Source of the DNA: Streptomyces albireticuli
Lineage (GTDB): Bacteria > Actinomycetota > Actinomycetes > Streptomycetales > Streptomycetaceae
NCBI RefSeq assembly: GCF_021228125.1
Contig: NZ_JAJQQS010000015.1
Coordinates: 1-64,000 of the forward strand
DNA length: 64,000 nucleotides
Direction: 5' to 3'
Position numbers and translations under genes: made by a program. The notes under the pieces were generated by a model. It was not told where the DNA came from and ran no database searches. It worked only from the letters and a program-made list of their open reading frames with translations. Of this stretch, positions 16,397-23,684 are shown one piece after another (position 1 is the first letter of the stretch; each line of letters begins with the position of its first letter).

Positions 16397-17140
16397 ATGT
16401 CCTTCACCGCCGTACTCCGCTCCGAGTGGACCAAGTTCCGCTCCGTCCGGGCCCTCGTCCTCGCCCTCGTGAGCGCCTTCGTGGCCACCGCGGGCGTCTC
16501 GGTCCTCGTCTGCGCGCTCCAGCGGGACGGCGACGACCCCGGATTCGAACCGCTCTTCGCGTCCTTCTTCGGCATCTCCTTCGGCCGGATCGCCGCCGTC
16601 TGCTTCGGCGCCCTGATGGTGGCCGGGGAGTACGGCCGCGGCTCCATCGGCGTCTCGCTCACCGCGGTGCCCCGCCGCGGCCTGCTCTACGGGGCCAAGC
16701 TGGCCGTCACCGCCGGACTCGTGCTCGCCGCCGGGCTGTTCGCGGGGGTGTGCGCCTTCTTCGTGGGCCAGGGGGTGCTCGGCGACCGGGGCGTCGGCCC
16801 CGGCGCCCCGGGCGTACTGCGCGCGGTGCTCGGCTGCGGTCTGCACCTGGCGCTGCTGGCGGCCCTGTCCGCCGGGGCGGCGGCCGTCCTGCGCAGCCCG
16901 GTCGGCACCATCGGCCTGCTCGTCCCGGTCGTCTGCTTCCTGTCCCCGGTGCTCGGCGGTGACTCAGGCTCGGCGGTCGGCAGGGTCGCGCAGTTCCTCC
17001 CCGACCGGGCGGGTCAGCAGATCCTGCACGCCGCGCCCGAGGGGCTGCTCGGCGCGTGGACGGGGCTGGGGGTGACGGCGCTGTGGGCGGCCGCGGCGGC
17101 CGGCGCCGGCTGGTGGGCGATATGCCGCCGCGACGCCTGA
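16397..17140 (+). CDS. ABC transporter permease
   Basis: 247 residues with about six hydrophobic segments (near residues 18-40, 60-78, 97-120, 138-160, 167-190 and 220-242). The opening F-T-A-V-L-R-S-E-W-T-K-F-R-S-V-R is the usual start of ABC-2 type permeases of Streptomyces. GAGAGG in the end of the ATPase gene serves as its ribosome binding site. It partners the ATPase next to it; export of a peptide antibiotic or lipid-like compound is the common role of such pairs. Confidence 0.88.
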   Translation: MSFTAVLRSEWTKFRSVRALVLALVSAFVATAGVSVLVCALQRDGDDPGFEPLFASFFGISFGRIAAVCFGALMVAGEYGRGSIGVSLTAVPRRGLLYGAKLAVTAGLVLAAGLFAGVCAFFVGQGVLGDRGVGPGAPGVLRAVLGCGLHLALLAALSAGAAAVLRSPVGTIGLLVPVVCFLSPVLGGDSGSAVGRVAQFLPDRAGQQILHAAPEGLLGAWTGLGVTALWAAAAAGAGWWAICRRDA

Positions 17141-17141
17141 G

Positions 17142-17195
17142 CCCGTCCGGTCCGTACGGTCCGTCCGGTCCGACCGGATCCGGCCCGGTCCGGGT
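17142..17195. repeat. GTCCG-rich simple repeat between convergent genes
   Basis: The short spacer between the ABC permease and mug is built from repeated CCGTCCGGTCCG and related units. It is likely low-complexity DNA that can fold and may act in termination. Confidence 0.4.
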
Positions 17196-17702
17196 TCAGT
17201 CCTCGCCGTCGGCGGCGGCGCGCAGCCGCTCGTACTCCTCGGTCATCCTCGGCAGTGACCAGGAGGCGTTGAGTCCGCTGGGGTTGGGCAGCACCCAGAT
17301 CCTGGTGTCACCGATCGTCCGCTCCTGCCGGCCGATCGCGGCGCGCCTGTCGTCGAAGGCGGCGCGGTAGGCCGTGACACCGACGACGGCCAGCCAGCGC
17401 GGGCGCAGCCGGGTGACCTTCTCGCTGAGGATCACGCCGCCCTCGCGGTACTCCTCGCGGCTCAGTTCGTCGGCGCGCGCGGAGGGGCGCGCCACCACGT
17501 TGGTGATGCCGAGACCGTATTCCAGCAGCTCCTCCTGCTCGGCGGGGGCGAGCCGGCGCGGGGTGAAGCCGGAGAGGTGCAGGACGGGCCAGAAGCGGTT
17601 GCCGGGGCGGGCGAAGTGGTGGCCGGTGGCCTCGGACATCAGTCCGGGGTTGATGCCGCAGAACAGGACCCGGAGGTCCTCGGCGATCACGTCACCGATC
17701 AC
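17196..17702 (-). CDS. mug: G/U mismatch-specific DNA glycosylase
   Basis: 168 residues from the GTG at 17702, preceded by AGGAGGGG. It has uracil-DNA glycosylase superfamily family 2 (MUG/TDG) motifs: G-I-N-P-G at residues 16-20 with the catalytic Asn, and L-P-N-P-S-G-L-N-A-S near residue 138, the motif that grips the opposite strand. It removes uracil, thymine or modified bases from G-mismatches to start base excision repair. Length is normal for bacterial Mug. Confidence 0.9.
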   Translation of the reverse strand: MIGDVIAEDLRVLFCGINPGLMSEATGHHFARPGNRFWPVLHLSGFTPRRLAPAEQEELLEYGLGITNVVARPSARADELSREEYREGGVILSEKVTRLRPRWLAVVGVTAYRAAFDDRRAAIGRQERTIGDTRIWVLPNPSGLNASWSLPRMTEEYERLRAAADGED

Positions 17703-17801
17703 GGGGCGGCCCCTCCTGGCTCCTCGGGAAGACGGTCGTCCCGAGGATACGTGAGGCCGTGCGTCCCGTGATCGGGCGGATCCCGGCCCCGGGGCCCGCT
17801 C

Positions 17802-18245
17802 CTACGCGGGCCGCGCCGGGCTCACCGGCGGCTGCTCCGAGGCGCAGTGCAGACACTTGGAGGCGGCCTCGGGCAGGTCCTCGGACAGACAGGCCGGGCA
17901 GGTCTTGAGGGGGCCGGGCTCGTCGAAGACGACCTGGCCGCGCCGGGCCTGTACGTGCTTGTAGGGCACGACGATGAAGAAGTAGACGACGGCCATGAAG
18001 ATCAGGAAGTAGATCACCGCCGAGAGGAACGACCCCAGGTCGAGATAGGTCGACCTGTTCCCGGGCCGCCCGAGCTGCCAGCCCAGGCCCATCGAACGGC
18101 CGCCCTGGAGGCGGGTGATGACCGGGTTGACCACGAAGTCGGTGAACGCCTTGATGAGGGTGCTGAACGCCAAGGCGATGATCAGACCGACGGCCACGGT
18201 GACGATGTCACCGCGCATGACGAAGTTCTTGAAACCCTTGAGCAC
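17802..18245 (-). CDS. mscL: Large-conductance mechanosensitive channel
   Basis: 147 residues from the GTG at 18245 (GGGAG upstream). The start L-K-G-F-K-N-F-V-M-R-G-D-I-V-T-V-A-V-G is diagnostic, followed by TM1 (about 15-37) and TM2 (about 70-92). It opens under membrane tension to release osmolytes. The C-terminus is longer than in E. coli MscL and ends with a C-P-A-C-x13-C-L-H-C motif, a probable zinc ribbon. Its function is unknown; such tails occur in other actinobacterial MscL proteins. Confidence 0.92.
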   Translation of the reverse strand: MLKGFKNFVMRGDIVTVAVGLIIALAFSTLIKAFTDFVVNPVITRLQGGRSMGLGWQLGRPGNRSTYLDLGSFLSAVIYFLIFMAVVYFFIVVPYKHVQARRGQVVFDEPGPLKTCPACLSEDLPEAASKCLHCASEQPPVSPARPA

Positions 18246-18348
18246 GGTCGGCTCCCTAGCGTCGGACGTCCGATGAGGCACGCAGAACGCTACATTCCAG
18301 ACATAGCGGTCAAGGGGTGCGGCGCGCGCGGGCCGGGCGGACGCCGGT

Positions 18349-18392
18349 ACGGCCGAGGGGCCGGTGGAGATGTCCACCGGCCCCTCGGCCGT
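18349..18392 (-). terminator. 20-bp perfect hairpin downstream of purB
   Basis: ACGGCCGAGGGGCCGGTGGA (18349-18368) pairs perfectly with 18373-18392 around the 4-base loop GATG. It lies 27 bases after the purB stop and upstream of mscL, so it most likely terminates purB. There is no T-run, as is common in Streptomyces. Confidence 0.75.
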
Positions 18393-18418
18393 TCACGGGG
18401 AGCCGTGCTCCGCGGGTG

Positions 18419-19861
18419 TCAGAGGATCGACCCCGGGGCGTAGCCGGCCGCCTCCGGGTACCGCTTGGTGATCTCCTCGACGCGGGAGACGACCTGGCCG
18501 ACCTGCGCGGCGGCGGCACCGGTGAAGGACAGCTTGTCGGCCATCAGGGCGTCCAGGCCGGCCCGGTCCAGCGGGATGCGCTCGTCGTCGGCGAGCTTGT
18601 CGAGGAGCTCGTTGCGCTCGGCGCCCTGCTCGCGCATCGCCAGCGCGGACGCCACCGCGTGCTCCTTGATCGCCTCGTGGGCGACCTCCCGTCCGACACC
18701 CGCGCGCACCGCGCCCATCAGCACCTTGGTGGTGGCGAGGAAGGGGAGGTAGCGGTCCAGCTCACGGGCGACGACCGCCGGGAAGGCGCCGAACTCGTCG
18801 AGGACGGTGAGGAAGGTCTCCATCAGGCCGTCGAGCGCGAAGAAGGCGTCCGGCAGGGCCACGCGGCGCACCACGGAGCAGGAGACGTCACCCTCGTTCC
18901 ACTGGTCGCCCGCCAGCTCGCCGGTCATCGAGGCGTAGCCGCGCAGGATGACCATCAGGCCGTTGACGCGCTCGCAGGAGCGGGTGTTCATCTTGTGCGG
19001 CATCGCGGACGAGCCGACCTGGCCCGGCTTGAAGCCCTCGGTCACCAGCTCGTGCCCGGCCATCAGACGGATCGTCTTGGCCAGCGAGGACGGCGCGGCC
19101 GCCAGCTGCACCAGCGCGGTCACCACGTCGTAGTCCAGCGAGCGCGGGTAGACCTGGCCGACCGAGGTGAAGGCGTGCGCGAAGCCCAGGTGCGCGGCGA
19201 TCCGGCCCTCCAGCTCGTCCAGCTTCGCGGCGTCGCCGCCGAGCAGGTCGAGCATGTCCTGGGCGGTGCCGACCGGGCCCTTGATCCCGCGCAGCGGGTA
19301 GCGGGCGAGCAGCTCCTCCACCCGGCCGAAGGCGACCAGCAGCTCGTCGGCCGTGGTGGCGAAGCGCTTGCCGAGCGTGGTGGCCTGCGCGGCCACGTTG
19401 TGCGAGCGGCCCGCCATGACCAGCTCCGCGTGCTCACCGGCGAGCCGGGCCACCCGGGCCAGGACGGCGACGGCGCGGTCGCGCACGAGCTCCAGCGAGA
19501 GGCGGATCTGGAGCTGCTCGACGTTCTCGGTGAGGTCGCGGGAGGTCATGCCCTTGTGGACGTGCTCATGGCCGGCGAGGGCGTTGAACTCCTCGATCCG
19601 GGCCTTCACGTCGTGGCGCGTGACCTTCTCGCGCTCGGCGATCGAGGCCAGGTCCACCTGGTCCAGGACCCGCTCGTAATCGGCGAGGGCGGCGTCCGGC
19701 ACCTCGATCCCCAGGTCCTTCTGGGCGCGGAGCACGGCGAGCCACAGCTTGCGCTCCAGCTTGACCTTGTACTCGGGGGACCAGAGGACGGCCAGCTCGG
19801 TGGAGGCGTAGCGGCCGGCGAGGACGTTCGGGATGCGGGGCTTCAAAGACGCAGCAGTCAC
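18419..19861 (-). CDS. purB: Adenylosuccinate lyase
   Basis: 480 residues from the GTG at 19861. The fumarase-superfamily signature G-S-S-A-M-P-H-K-M-N is clear, with T-S-R-D near residue 110 and the helical-bundle middle. It catalyses two steps of purine synthesis: SAICAR to AICAR plus fumarate, and adenylosuccinate to AMP plus fumarate. There is no ribosome binding site; instead a -10-like TAAACT ends 8 bases before the GTG, which suggests a leaderless mRNA. The integrated element begins at this promoter, so the gene's regulation may have been altered by the insertion. Confidence 0.95.
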   Translation of the reverse strand: MTAASLKPRIPNVLAGRYASTELAVLWSPEYKVKLERKLWLAVLRAQKDLGIEVPDAALADYERVLDQVDLASIAEREKVTRHDVKARIEEFNALAGHEHVHKGMTSRDLTENVEQLQIRLSLELVRDRAVAVLARVARLAGEHAELVMAGRSHNVAAQATTLGKRFATTADELLVAFGRVEELLARYPLRGIKGPVGTAQDMLDLLGGDAAKLDELEGRIAAHLGFAHAFTSVGQVYPRSLDYDVVTALVQLAAAPSSLAKTIRLMAGHELVTEGFKPGQVGSSAMPHKMNTRSCERVNGLMVILRGYASMTGELAGDQWNEGDVSCSVVRRVALPDAFFALDGLMETFLTVLDEFGAFPAVVARELDRYLPFLATTKVLMGAVRAGVGREVAHEAIKEHAVASALAMREQGAERNELLDKLADDERIPLDRAGLDALMADKLSFTGAAAAQVGQVVSRVEEITKRYPEAAGYAPGSIL

Positions 19862-19876
19862 GTGACCGGAGTTTAC
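19862..19876 (-). other. Candidate left attachment core, overlapping the purB promoter
   Basis: GTGACCGGAGTTTAC here and GTGACCGGATTCTAC at 35229-35243 share 13 of 15 bases, 9 of them consecutive. On the minus strand this copy contains TAAACT followed by CCGGTCAC and then the purB start codon, so it doubles as the -10 element of purB. It lies outside the GTGAGA repeats that may be integrase arm sites, as an attachment core should. Confidence 0.5.
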
Positions 19877-19936
19877 CCGCCGTCCATGGCGTGTCGGTTC
19901 CGTCCACGGCGGGGGCTGAGCGGCAGGTCAAAGGAC

Positions 19937-19960
19937 CCCGACCGCCGATGCGCGGTCGGG
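19937..19960. terminator. Hairpin near the left end of the element
   Basis: CCCGACCGC (19937-19945) pairs with GCGGTCGGG (19952-19960). The left arm is preceded by AAAGGAC, but the matching GTCCTTT is missing on the right, where the sequence turns into TCTGTGAG. It looks like a terminator whose right arm has been replaced. Confidence 0.4.
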
Positions 19961-19963
19961 TCT

Positions 19964-19980
19964 GTGAGACGGATGTGAGA
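19964..19980. repeat. Paired GTGAGA repeats, possible integrase arm sites (left)
   Basis: GTGAGA occurs at 19964-19969 and 19975-19980, 11 bp apart. A similar pair sits at the other end of the element (35148 and 35158, 10 bp apart). Helically phased short repeats just inside both ends fit arm-type binding sites of a tyrosine integrase or excisionase. Confidence 0.35.
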
Positions 19981-19988
19981 CGTCTGAA

Positions 19989-20006
19989 CCCCCGCCCAGG
20001 CGGGGG
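19989..20006 (-). terminator. Hairpin downstream of the small RHH gene
   Basis: CCCCCGCC (19989-19996) and GGCGGGGG (19999-20006) form a tight 8-bp stem. It follows the stop of the minus-strand gene at 20027 and would stop element transcription before purB. Confidence 0.55.
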
Positions 20007-20026
20007 CTCAGGCAGCCGAGGTCAGG

Positions 20027-20236
20027 TCACTCGGTAGCTGGCTGTCTCTTTGGAGGCTCAGCGGCAGCCGGGCGCGGAGGTCTTTGCGGCAGCTCGTCGA
20101 TCTCGTGCGTAAGCCAGCGCAGGAAGTCCCGAATCACTTCTCCGCGCTTCCGTGTGCCGACGGCCTGGCCCGCCTTGTCCCACAGATCCTTGTCGACCCG
20201 GACCGTCTGGCGGGGGGTCTTCTCCACGTTCGGCAT
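20027..20236 (-). CDS. Small ribbon-helix-helix-like DNA-binding protein
   Basis: 69 residues: P-R-Q-T-V-R-V-D-K-D-L-W-D-K-A-G-Q-A-V-G-T-R-K-R-G-E-V-I-R-D-F-L-R-W-L. A basic beta strand (Q-T-V-R-V) followed by two helices and the turn T-R-K-R-G-E-V-I is the pattern of CopG/Arc-type repressors. It faces away from the operon at 20389, and the 150-bp spacer holds two identical palindromes (20257-20270, 20283-20296). The likely role is repression of itself and of the membrane-protein operon, by inference from position. The C-terminus is proline/lysine-rich. Confidence 0.65.
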   Translation of the reverse strand: MPNVEKTPRQTVRVDKDLWDKAGQAVGTRKRGEVIRDFLRWLTHEIDELPQRPPRPAAAEPPKRQPATE

Positions 20237-20256
20237 GTCCTGAGGTTAGCCCTTGC

Positions 20257-20296
20257 GGTGTCATGACACCAGGGCTAGCGTAGGTGTCATGACACC
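20257..20296. promoter_or_regulatory. Two identical 14-bp palindromic operators
   Basis: GGTGTCATGACACC occurs at 20257-20270 and 20283-20296, 26 bp centre to centre (about 2.5 helical turns). The first is framed by a further inverted pair TAGCCCT (20247-20253) and AGGGCTA (20271-20277). They lie in the divergent promoter region between the small RHH gene and the membrane operon, so they are probably the binding sites of that repressor. Confidence 0.7.
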
Positions 20297-20388
20297 GGGG
20301 CTTCCCCGGAAAGTCAGCAGCCCCGTGACCGGTGTGTCCGCACCAGTCCGGGGCCTAGGTCAGAACCCTCCGCAAAGGGAGTCTCACC

Positions 20389-20901
20389 ATGAGCACGACT
20401 GTACCCATTCCCACGCCTTTCGCCGAGCGGTCCCCGCGTGTGAAGGCCACGGCCCGTTCGCCCAAGGGCAAGCGGACCGAGACCGTCGGCACCCCCGTTC
20501 GCGTCGAGCCCGCCGTGGCGGGCACGACCGCCCCGGTCGTCCTGGAGGAAGCGGACCTCGACGCGAACATCTACGTCGTCTTCTCCGAGCACCAGAACGT
20601 GGTCCGCGCCGCGTACGACCCCGCCCAGACCCCCCGCGCCATGGCGGAGGCCGTCCTCCGCGCCGAGCTGGGCCGCCGTCACGGCCGCCCGGTTGGCGCC
20701 GTGATCACCGTCGGCGGTGTCCTGGTCCTGGCGAAGCTGCCCGCCGGGGAGCCGATCCGCCTCACCACCGGCGCGGACGGGCGGACCCGGTTCGTCCTCG
20801 ACACCGCCCAGGTGCCGCTCACCGAAGCGCTCCGGCTGCTTCAGCAGGTGCGGGCCGAGAACGGCGAGATGGACCGCGAGCCGGTGAGGGCTGGCACCTG
20901 A
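20389..20901 (+). CDS. Uncharacterised element protein, first gene of the membrane-protein operon
   Basis: 170 residues from the ATG at 20389 (AAAGGGAG upstream). I do not recognise the family. The first 50 residues are basic and proline/threonine-rich (P-R-V-K-A-T-A-R-S-P-K-G-K-R) and look disordered. The remainder reads as a compact alpha/beta domain (A-N-I-Y-V-V-F-S-E-H-Q-N-V-V-R-A-A-Y-D, then a helix A-M-A-E-A-V-L-R-A-E-L-G-R-R, two strands and a final helix). No membrane span or catalytic motif is visible. Its stop overlaps the next start (TGATG), so it is co-translated with the genes that follow. Confidence 0.7.
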   Translation: MSTTVPIPTPFAERSPRVKATARSPKGKRTETVGTPVRVEPAVAGTTAPVVLEEADLDANIYVVFSEHQNVVRAAYDPAQTPRAMAEAVLRAELGRRHGRPVGAVITVGGVLVLAKLPAGEPIRLTTGADGRTRFVLDTAQVPLTEALRLLQQVRAENGEMDREPVRAGT

Positions 20902-21266
20902 TGGGCGCCACCACGGTCACCGTGCGCACCCTCGGCGCGGGCCTGGTCACTCTGGCCGAACCGGCCTGGTGCCTCGGCCACCACCCCGAGGGCGGCCACC
21001 GCGTCGACATCGCCCACCAGGGCCCCGAGACCGCCATCGGCTTCCACGGGTTCGGGATCCTCGCCGCCAGCCTCGTGGCCTACCCGTTCGCCGAGACCCG
21101 GGACCCCGCCCCGGCCGTCGCGGTGGACATGGGCGGCGACTGGCTGACCCTCGACGCGGAGGGCCTGGACGCCCTGGCCGTCGCGCTCGTCGACCACGCC
21201 GCCAAACTGCGCTCCCTGGCCCGTCAGTTGTCCGCGCTCCTCGCCGCCGGGGAGGTGCCCGGATGA
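20901..21266 (+). CDS. Small DUF6907-like protein of Streptomyces mobile elements
   Basis: 121 residues, starting on the overlapping TGATG of the previous gene. The pattern E-P-A-W-C-L-G-H-H-P-E-G-G-H-R-V-D-I-A-H-Q-G-P-E near residues 19-42, the strand V-A-V-D-M-G-G-D-W-L-T-L-D-A-E-G-L-D-A-L-A and a final helix A-A-K-L-R-S-L-A-R-Q-L-S-A-L match, from memory, proteins labelled DUF6907 that accompany Streptomyces plasmids and conjugative elements. Function unknown. The W-C-x-x-H-H might bind a metal. It is coupled to the next gene by ATGA. Confidence 0.65.
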   Translation: MGATTVTVRTLGAGLVTLAEPAWCLGHHPEGGHRVDIAHQGPETAIGFHGFGILAASLVAYPFAETRDPAPAVAVDMGGDWLTLDAEGLDALAVALVDHAAKLRSLARQLSALLAAGEVPG

Positions 21267-21394
21267 CCGGCAAGCCCCCGTGCCCGGCCTGCGACGGCGA
21301 GGGGGGCCGGGTGGAGGAGACCACCCGCAAGGGTGTCGTGCTCCGCACCTGGCGCACCTGCAAGACGTGCCGGGGAAGCGGGGTGCGCTCCTGA
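21263..21394 (+). CDS. 43-residue zinc-finger protein with two CxxCxGxG motifs
   Basis: A tiny protein translated from an ATG that overlaps the previous stop. It has C-P-A-C-D-G-E-G near the N-terminus and C-K-T-C-R-G-S-G near the C-terminus, the two halves of a DnaJ-type zinc centre, so one zinc is probably held by the four cysteines. The region between is basic (T-T-R-K-G-V-V-L-R-T-W-R-T). It is too small to be a chaperone; a nucleic-acid or protein adaptor is plausible. A 15-codon frame (21394-21441) follows immediately on a TGATG overlap and ends before the hairpin at 21451. Confidence 0.65.
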   Translation: MTGKPPCPACDGEGGRVEETTRKGVVLRTWRTCKTCRGSGVRS

Positions 21395-21450
21395 TGGCCA
21401 CCCGCTATCCCGTGTGCCGCTCCGGCGGCCCCACCCGCTGAATCCAGCGC

Positions 21451-21489
21451 AGCCCCGCCCGTTCTGGCTGCTGCGCCCCGGGCGGGGCT
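21451..21489 (+). terminator. Intra-operon hairpin, terminator or attenuator
   Basis: AGCCCCGCCCG (21451-21461) pairs perfectly with CGGGCGGGGCT (21479-21489). It separates the small zinc-finger gene from the membrane-protein gene at 21517. It could reduce read-through into the downstream membrane genes. Confidence 0.6.
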
Positions 21490-21516
21490 CCTCTTCCCGT
21501 ACTTCACGGAGCACTC

Positions 21517-22899
21517 ATGGCTGTTGACGTACCCGCCTTCTGGGCGAGTGCCTCCCCGTACCTGCTCACCGTCCTCGGCGTACTCGCCGCCGTACTCCTC
21601 GCCGCCATCTACCGAACCCGCCAGGCCCGCGAGACGGTCGGCCGTGTTCCCGCTGCGGTCGTCGTCGCCGCGATCGGCGCGGTGGTGTGTACGGCGTACT
21701 CCGCCGACACCTCGTGGAACTTCGCCGGCGACCACCTCGGCATGACCTCGACCGGTGAGCGGGCGATGATGTTCGCCGCCGCCGAGCTCGGCCTGTTCGC
21801 CATGGCGTTCATGGCACGCCAGAACCTCCGCACGGACGGCGCCCCGGGTACGCCCGGCGTCCTGGTGTGGATCGTCACCGGGGTACAGGTGATCCCGGCG
21901 TACTCCGAGTCCGGCATCGTGGCCGGTACCGTCCGCGCGTTCGTCGGCCCGGTGATGTCCGCCCTGCTGTGGCACCTCGCAATGGGGATCGAGCTGCGGC
22001 ACCGCACGGGAGCCGATTCCCAGTCCTTCCCCGCCATGCTCGCCCGGGAGGCGCGGGAACGGCTCGTGTCCTGCCTCGGCCTCGCGCAGCGCGGCCGGGA
22101 CGCCGAGCAGATCACCCGGGACCGGTGGACGCGCGCCGCCACCGTGCGCGCCGCCCGTCTCGCCGATCTCAAGGACGCCGGCGCCTGGCCGTGCCGCATC
22201 CGCCGGGCCCGCCGCCGCCTGGCCGTCGCCGTCGACCGCACGGACGCGGGCGTACTCCCGGAGCAGCGGACCGTACTCCTGGAGCGGATCGGCGCGTACC
22301 GGCACGCCAGCCAACTCGCCTCCATTGCCCTGCCCTCCCCCTGGCAGGCCCCGCCCGTACCCGAGGCCGGGGAAGTGGAAGTCGAGCGCGTATCCGCGCC
22401 TATCCCCGCGCCCGAGATGTACCCGGAGCTTCCCGCACGCGCCGTCCAGGAGCCGCCGAAGCTGACCGCGCCCGAGGACCACCGGCAGGACCGCGCGGAG
22501 ACGGACAAGCACCCTGGCCCGCCTGTACCCCGGGCCGTACCCGCCCGCGTCCGGCTGCTGCCGATCGTGGCCCGCCCGGCTGGACAGCCGGAGCCTGGCA
22601 CGGTCGCCGCCGAGGCCGCGCGTACCCGCCTCGAAGTACACGCCGAGTACGTACCCGACCCGATCATCCCGCCCGTACCTGAGGGGCAGGAAGGGGACGG
22701 GCCCGACCCCATCGAGGGGCCCGTCGACGATAGTCCGCCCCCGCCCGCCGAGGACACCCTGACTCCTCAGGCCCGGGAAGACTTCGCCGCCATCCTCGCG
22801 GCCGGGAACGTGCCGTCCATCCGCGGCCTGAAGACCCGCTACGGCATCGGCCAGGCCCGAGCGGCCCGGATCAAGACCGAGCTTGAGAGGGCGGCGTGA
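21517..22899 (+). CDS. Multispanning membrane protein with C-terminal HTH (DUF2637/Spd-like)
   Basis: 460 residues from the ATG at 21517 (GGAG upstream). Four or five hydrophobic segments lie in residues 10-160 (for example Y-L-L-T-V-L-G-V-L-A-A-V-L-L-A-A-I-Y near 15 and A-A-V-V-V-A-A-I-G-A-V-V near 46). A basic middle follows, then a long proline/glutamate-rich linker, and an HTH-like end (F-A-A-I-L-A-A-G-N-V-P-S-I-R-G-L-K-T-R-Y-G-I-G). This membrane-plus-HTH layout is common in transfer regions of Streptomyces plasmids. A role in intermycelial spread is inference. It is coupled by GTGA to the next gene. Confidence 0.7.
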   Translation: MAVDVPAFWASASPYLLTVLGVLAAVLLAAIYRTRQARETVGRVPAAVVVAAIGAVVCTAYSADTSWNFAGDHLGMTSTGERAMMFAAAELGLFAMAFMARQNLRTDGAPGTPGVLVWIVTGVQVIPAYSESGIVAGTVRAFVGPVMSALLWHLAMGIELRHRTGADSQSFPAMLAREARERLVSCLGLAQRGRDAEQITRDRWTRAATVRAARLADLKDAGAWPCRIRRARRRLAVAVDRTDAGVLPEQRTVLLERIGAYRHASQLASIALPSPWQAPPVPEAGEVEVERVSAPIPAPEMYPELPARAVQEPPKLTAPEDHRQDRAETDKHPGPPVPRAVPARVRLLPIVARPAGQPEPGTVAAEAARTRLEVHAEYVPDPIIPPVPEGQEGDGPDPIEGPVDDSPPPPAEDTLTPQAREDFAAILAAGNVPSIRGLKTRYGIGQARAARIKTELERAA

Positions 22900-23009
22900 C
22901 CTCCCTCCTCGTCGCCCCGCGGGCCCTGCGCCCGGTGCTCGCCACCACCACGTTGATCACGCTCGCCGTGGCCTACGTCGCCGCGCTCTTCCACTGGGGA
23001 ACCCCATGA
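22896..23009 (+). CDS. 37-residue single-pass membrane peptide
   Basis: MTSLLVAPRALRPVLATTTL followed by I-T-L-A-V-A-Y-V-A-A-L-F-H-W-G-T-P. The GTG start overlaps the previous stop (GTGA), the stop overlaps the next start (ATGA), and GAGAGG precedes it. One hydrophobic helix covers most of the peptide. Both overlaps make it a real translated gene despite its size. Small membrane peptides of this kind accompany Spd proteins in Streptomyces plasmids. Confidence 0.65.
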   Translation: MTSLLVAPRALRPVLATTTLITLAVAYVAALFHWGTP

Positions 23010-23671
23010 CCGAGCAACTGATTCCGCCCCCGCCCGCGCACCCGCCGACGATCGGAGCCCCGGCACCGGACTGGTGGGACGACCTGTACGCCGACGAGGC
23101 GCCGCGCCCGTCGCGACCGGTGGCCCCTCGTCTGCCGGACTGGTGGAGCCCGAAGCCCGCGTTGCCGGAGCCCGAAGCGGACCAGGACTCGGAGGCGTAC
23201 CCGGAGGAGGAGCCCGCGGCCGAGGACGACGAGCCCGAGCCGGACCCCGAGGCCAACGAGCCCGAGGAGGAGCCGGAGGAGGAACTGGAAGAGCCGGAGC
23301 AGCCGCGCGAGCAGCGGGCCCCTCGCAGCCCTATCCGTGCCGTGCTGGACACGGTCACCGATGACCCGAAGCGTCGGCGTCAGCTCGAACTCCTCGCCTA
23401 CAACGGCTCGGCGGCCGGGACCGGGTGGTGGCTCGGCATCGGCCCGTGGGTCCACGACTCCCTCATCTTCTACGGCCAGCACGACACGCCCAACGGGGTC
23501 TACGTCGGCTGCGGCGTGATCGCCGTCGCCGCCCTCGCGGAGATCCGCTCCCACAACTGGCGCGGCCCCAACAACCACATCGCCATGCGGCTCCTGGGCT
23601 GGCTCGCCCGCATCCCCCTCGCCACCGCCGTCCTCGCCCTCGCCCTGTACACCCCCGACGCCCGCTTCTGA
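23006..23671 (+). CDS. Acidic membrane protein, Spd-like
   Basis: 221 residues. The N-terminus is proline-rich with two W-W-containing segments (D-W-W-D-D-L-Y; D-W-W-S-P), then an extreme acidic stretch of about 60 residues (E-E-E-P-A-A-E-D-D-E-P-E-P). The C-terminal 110 residues have basic R-R-R and two or three hydrophobic helices (V-Y-V-G-C-G-V-I-A-V-A-A-L-A; L-A-T-A-V-L-A-L-A-L-Y). The topology suggests a cytoplasmic acidic arm on a small membrane domain. It resembles the spread proteins of Streptomyces conjugative plasmids in style, but I cannot name a family. Confidence 0.65.
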   Translation: MTEQLIPPPPAHPPTIGAPAPDWWDDLYADEAPRPSRPVAPRLPDWWSPKPALPEPEADQDSEAYPEEEPAAEDDEPEPDPEANEPEEEPEEELEEPEQPREQRAPRSPIRAVLDTVTDDPKRRRQLELLAYNGSAAGTGWWLGIGPWVHDSLIFYGQHDTPNGVYVGCGVIAVAALAEIRSHNWRGPNNHIAMRLLGWLARIPLATAVLALALYTPDARF

Positions 23672-23684
23672 CCGGAGGAACACG

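Noticed and set aside
19972..19980. GATGTGAGA, also at 35145-35153, as the attachment core
   Set aside because: Nine identical bases, but the motif is internally repeated at both ends and lies inside int on the right; an arm-site role fits better than a core.
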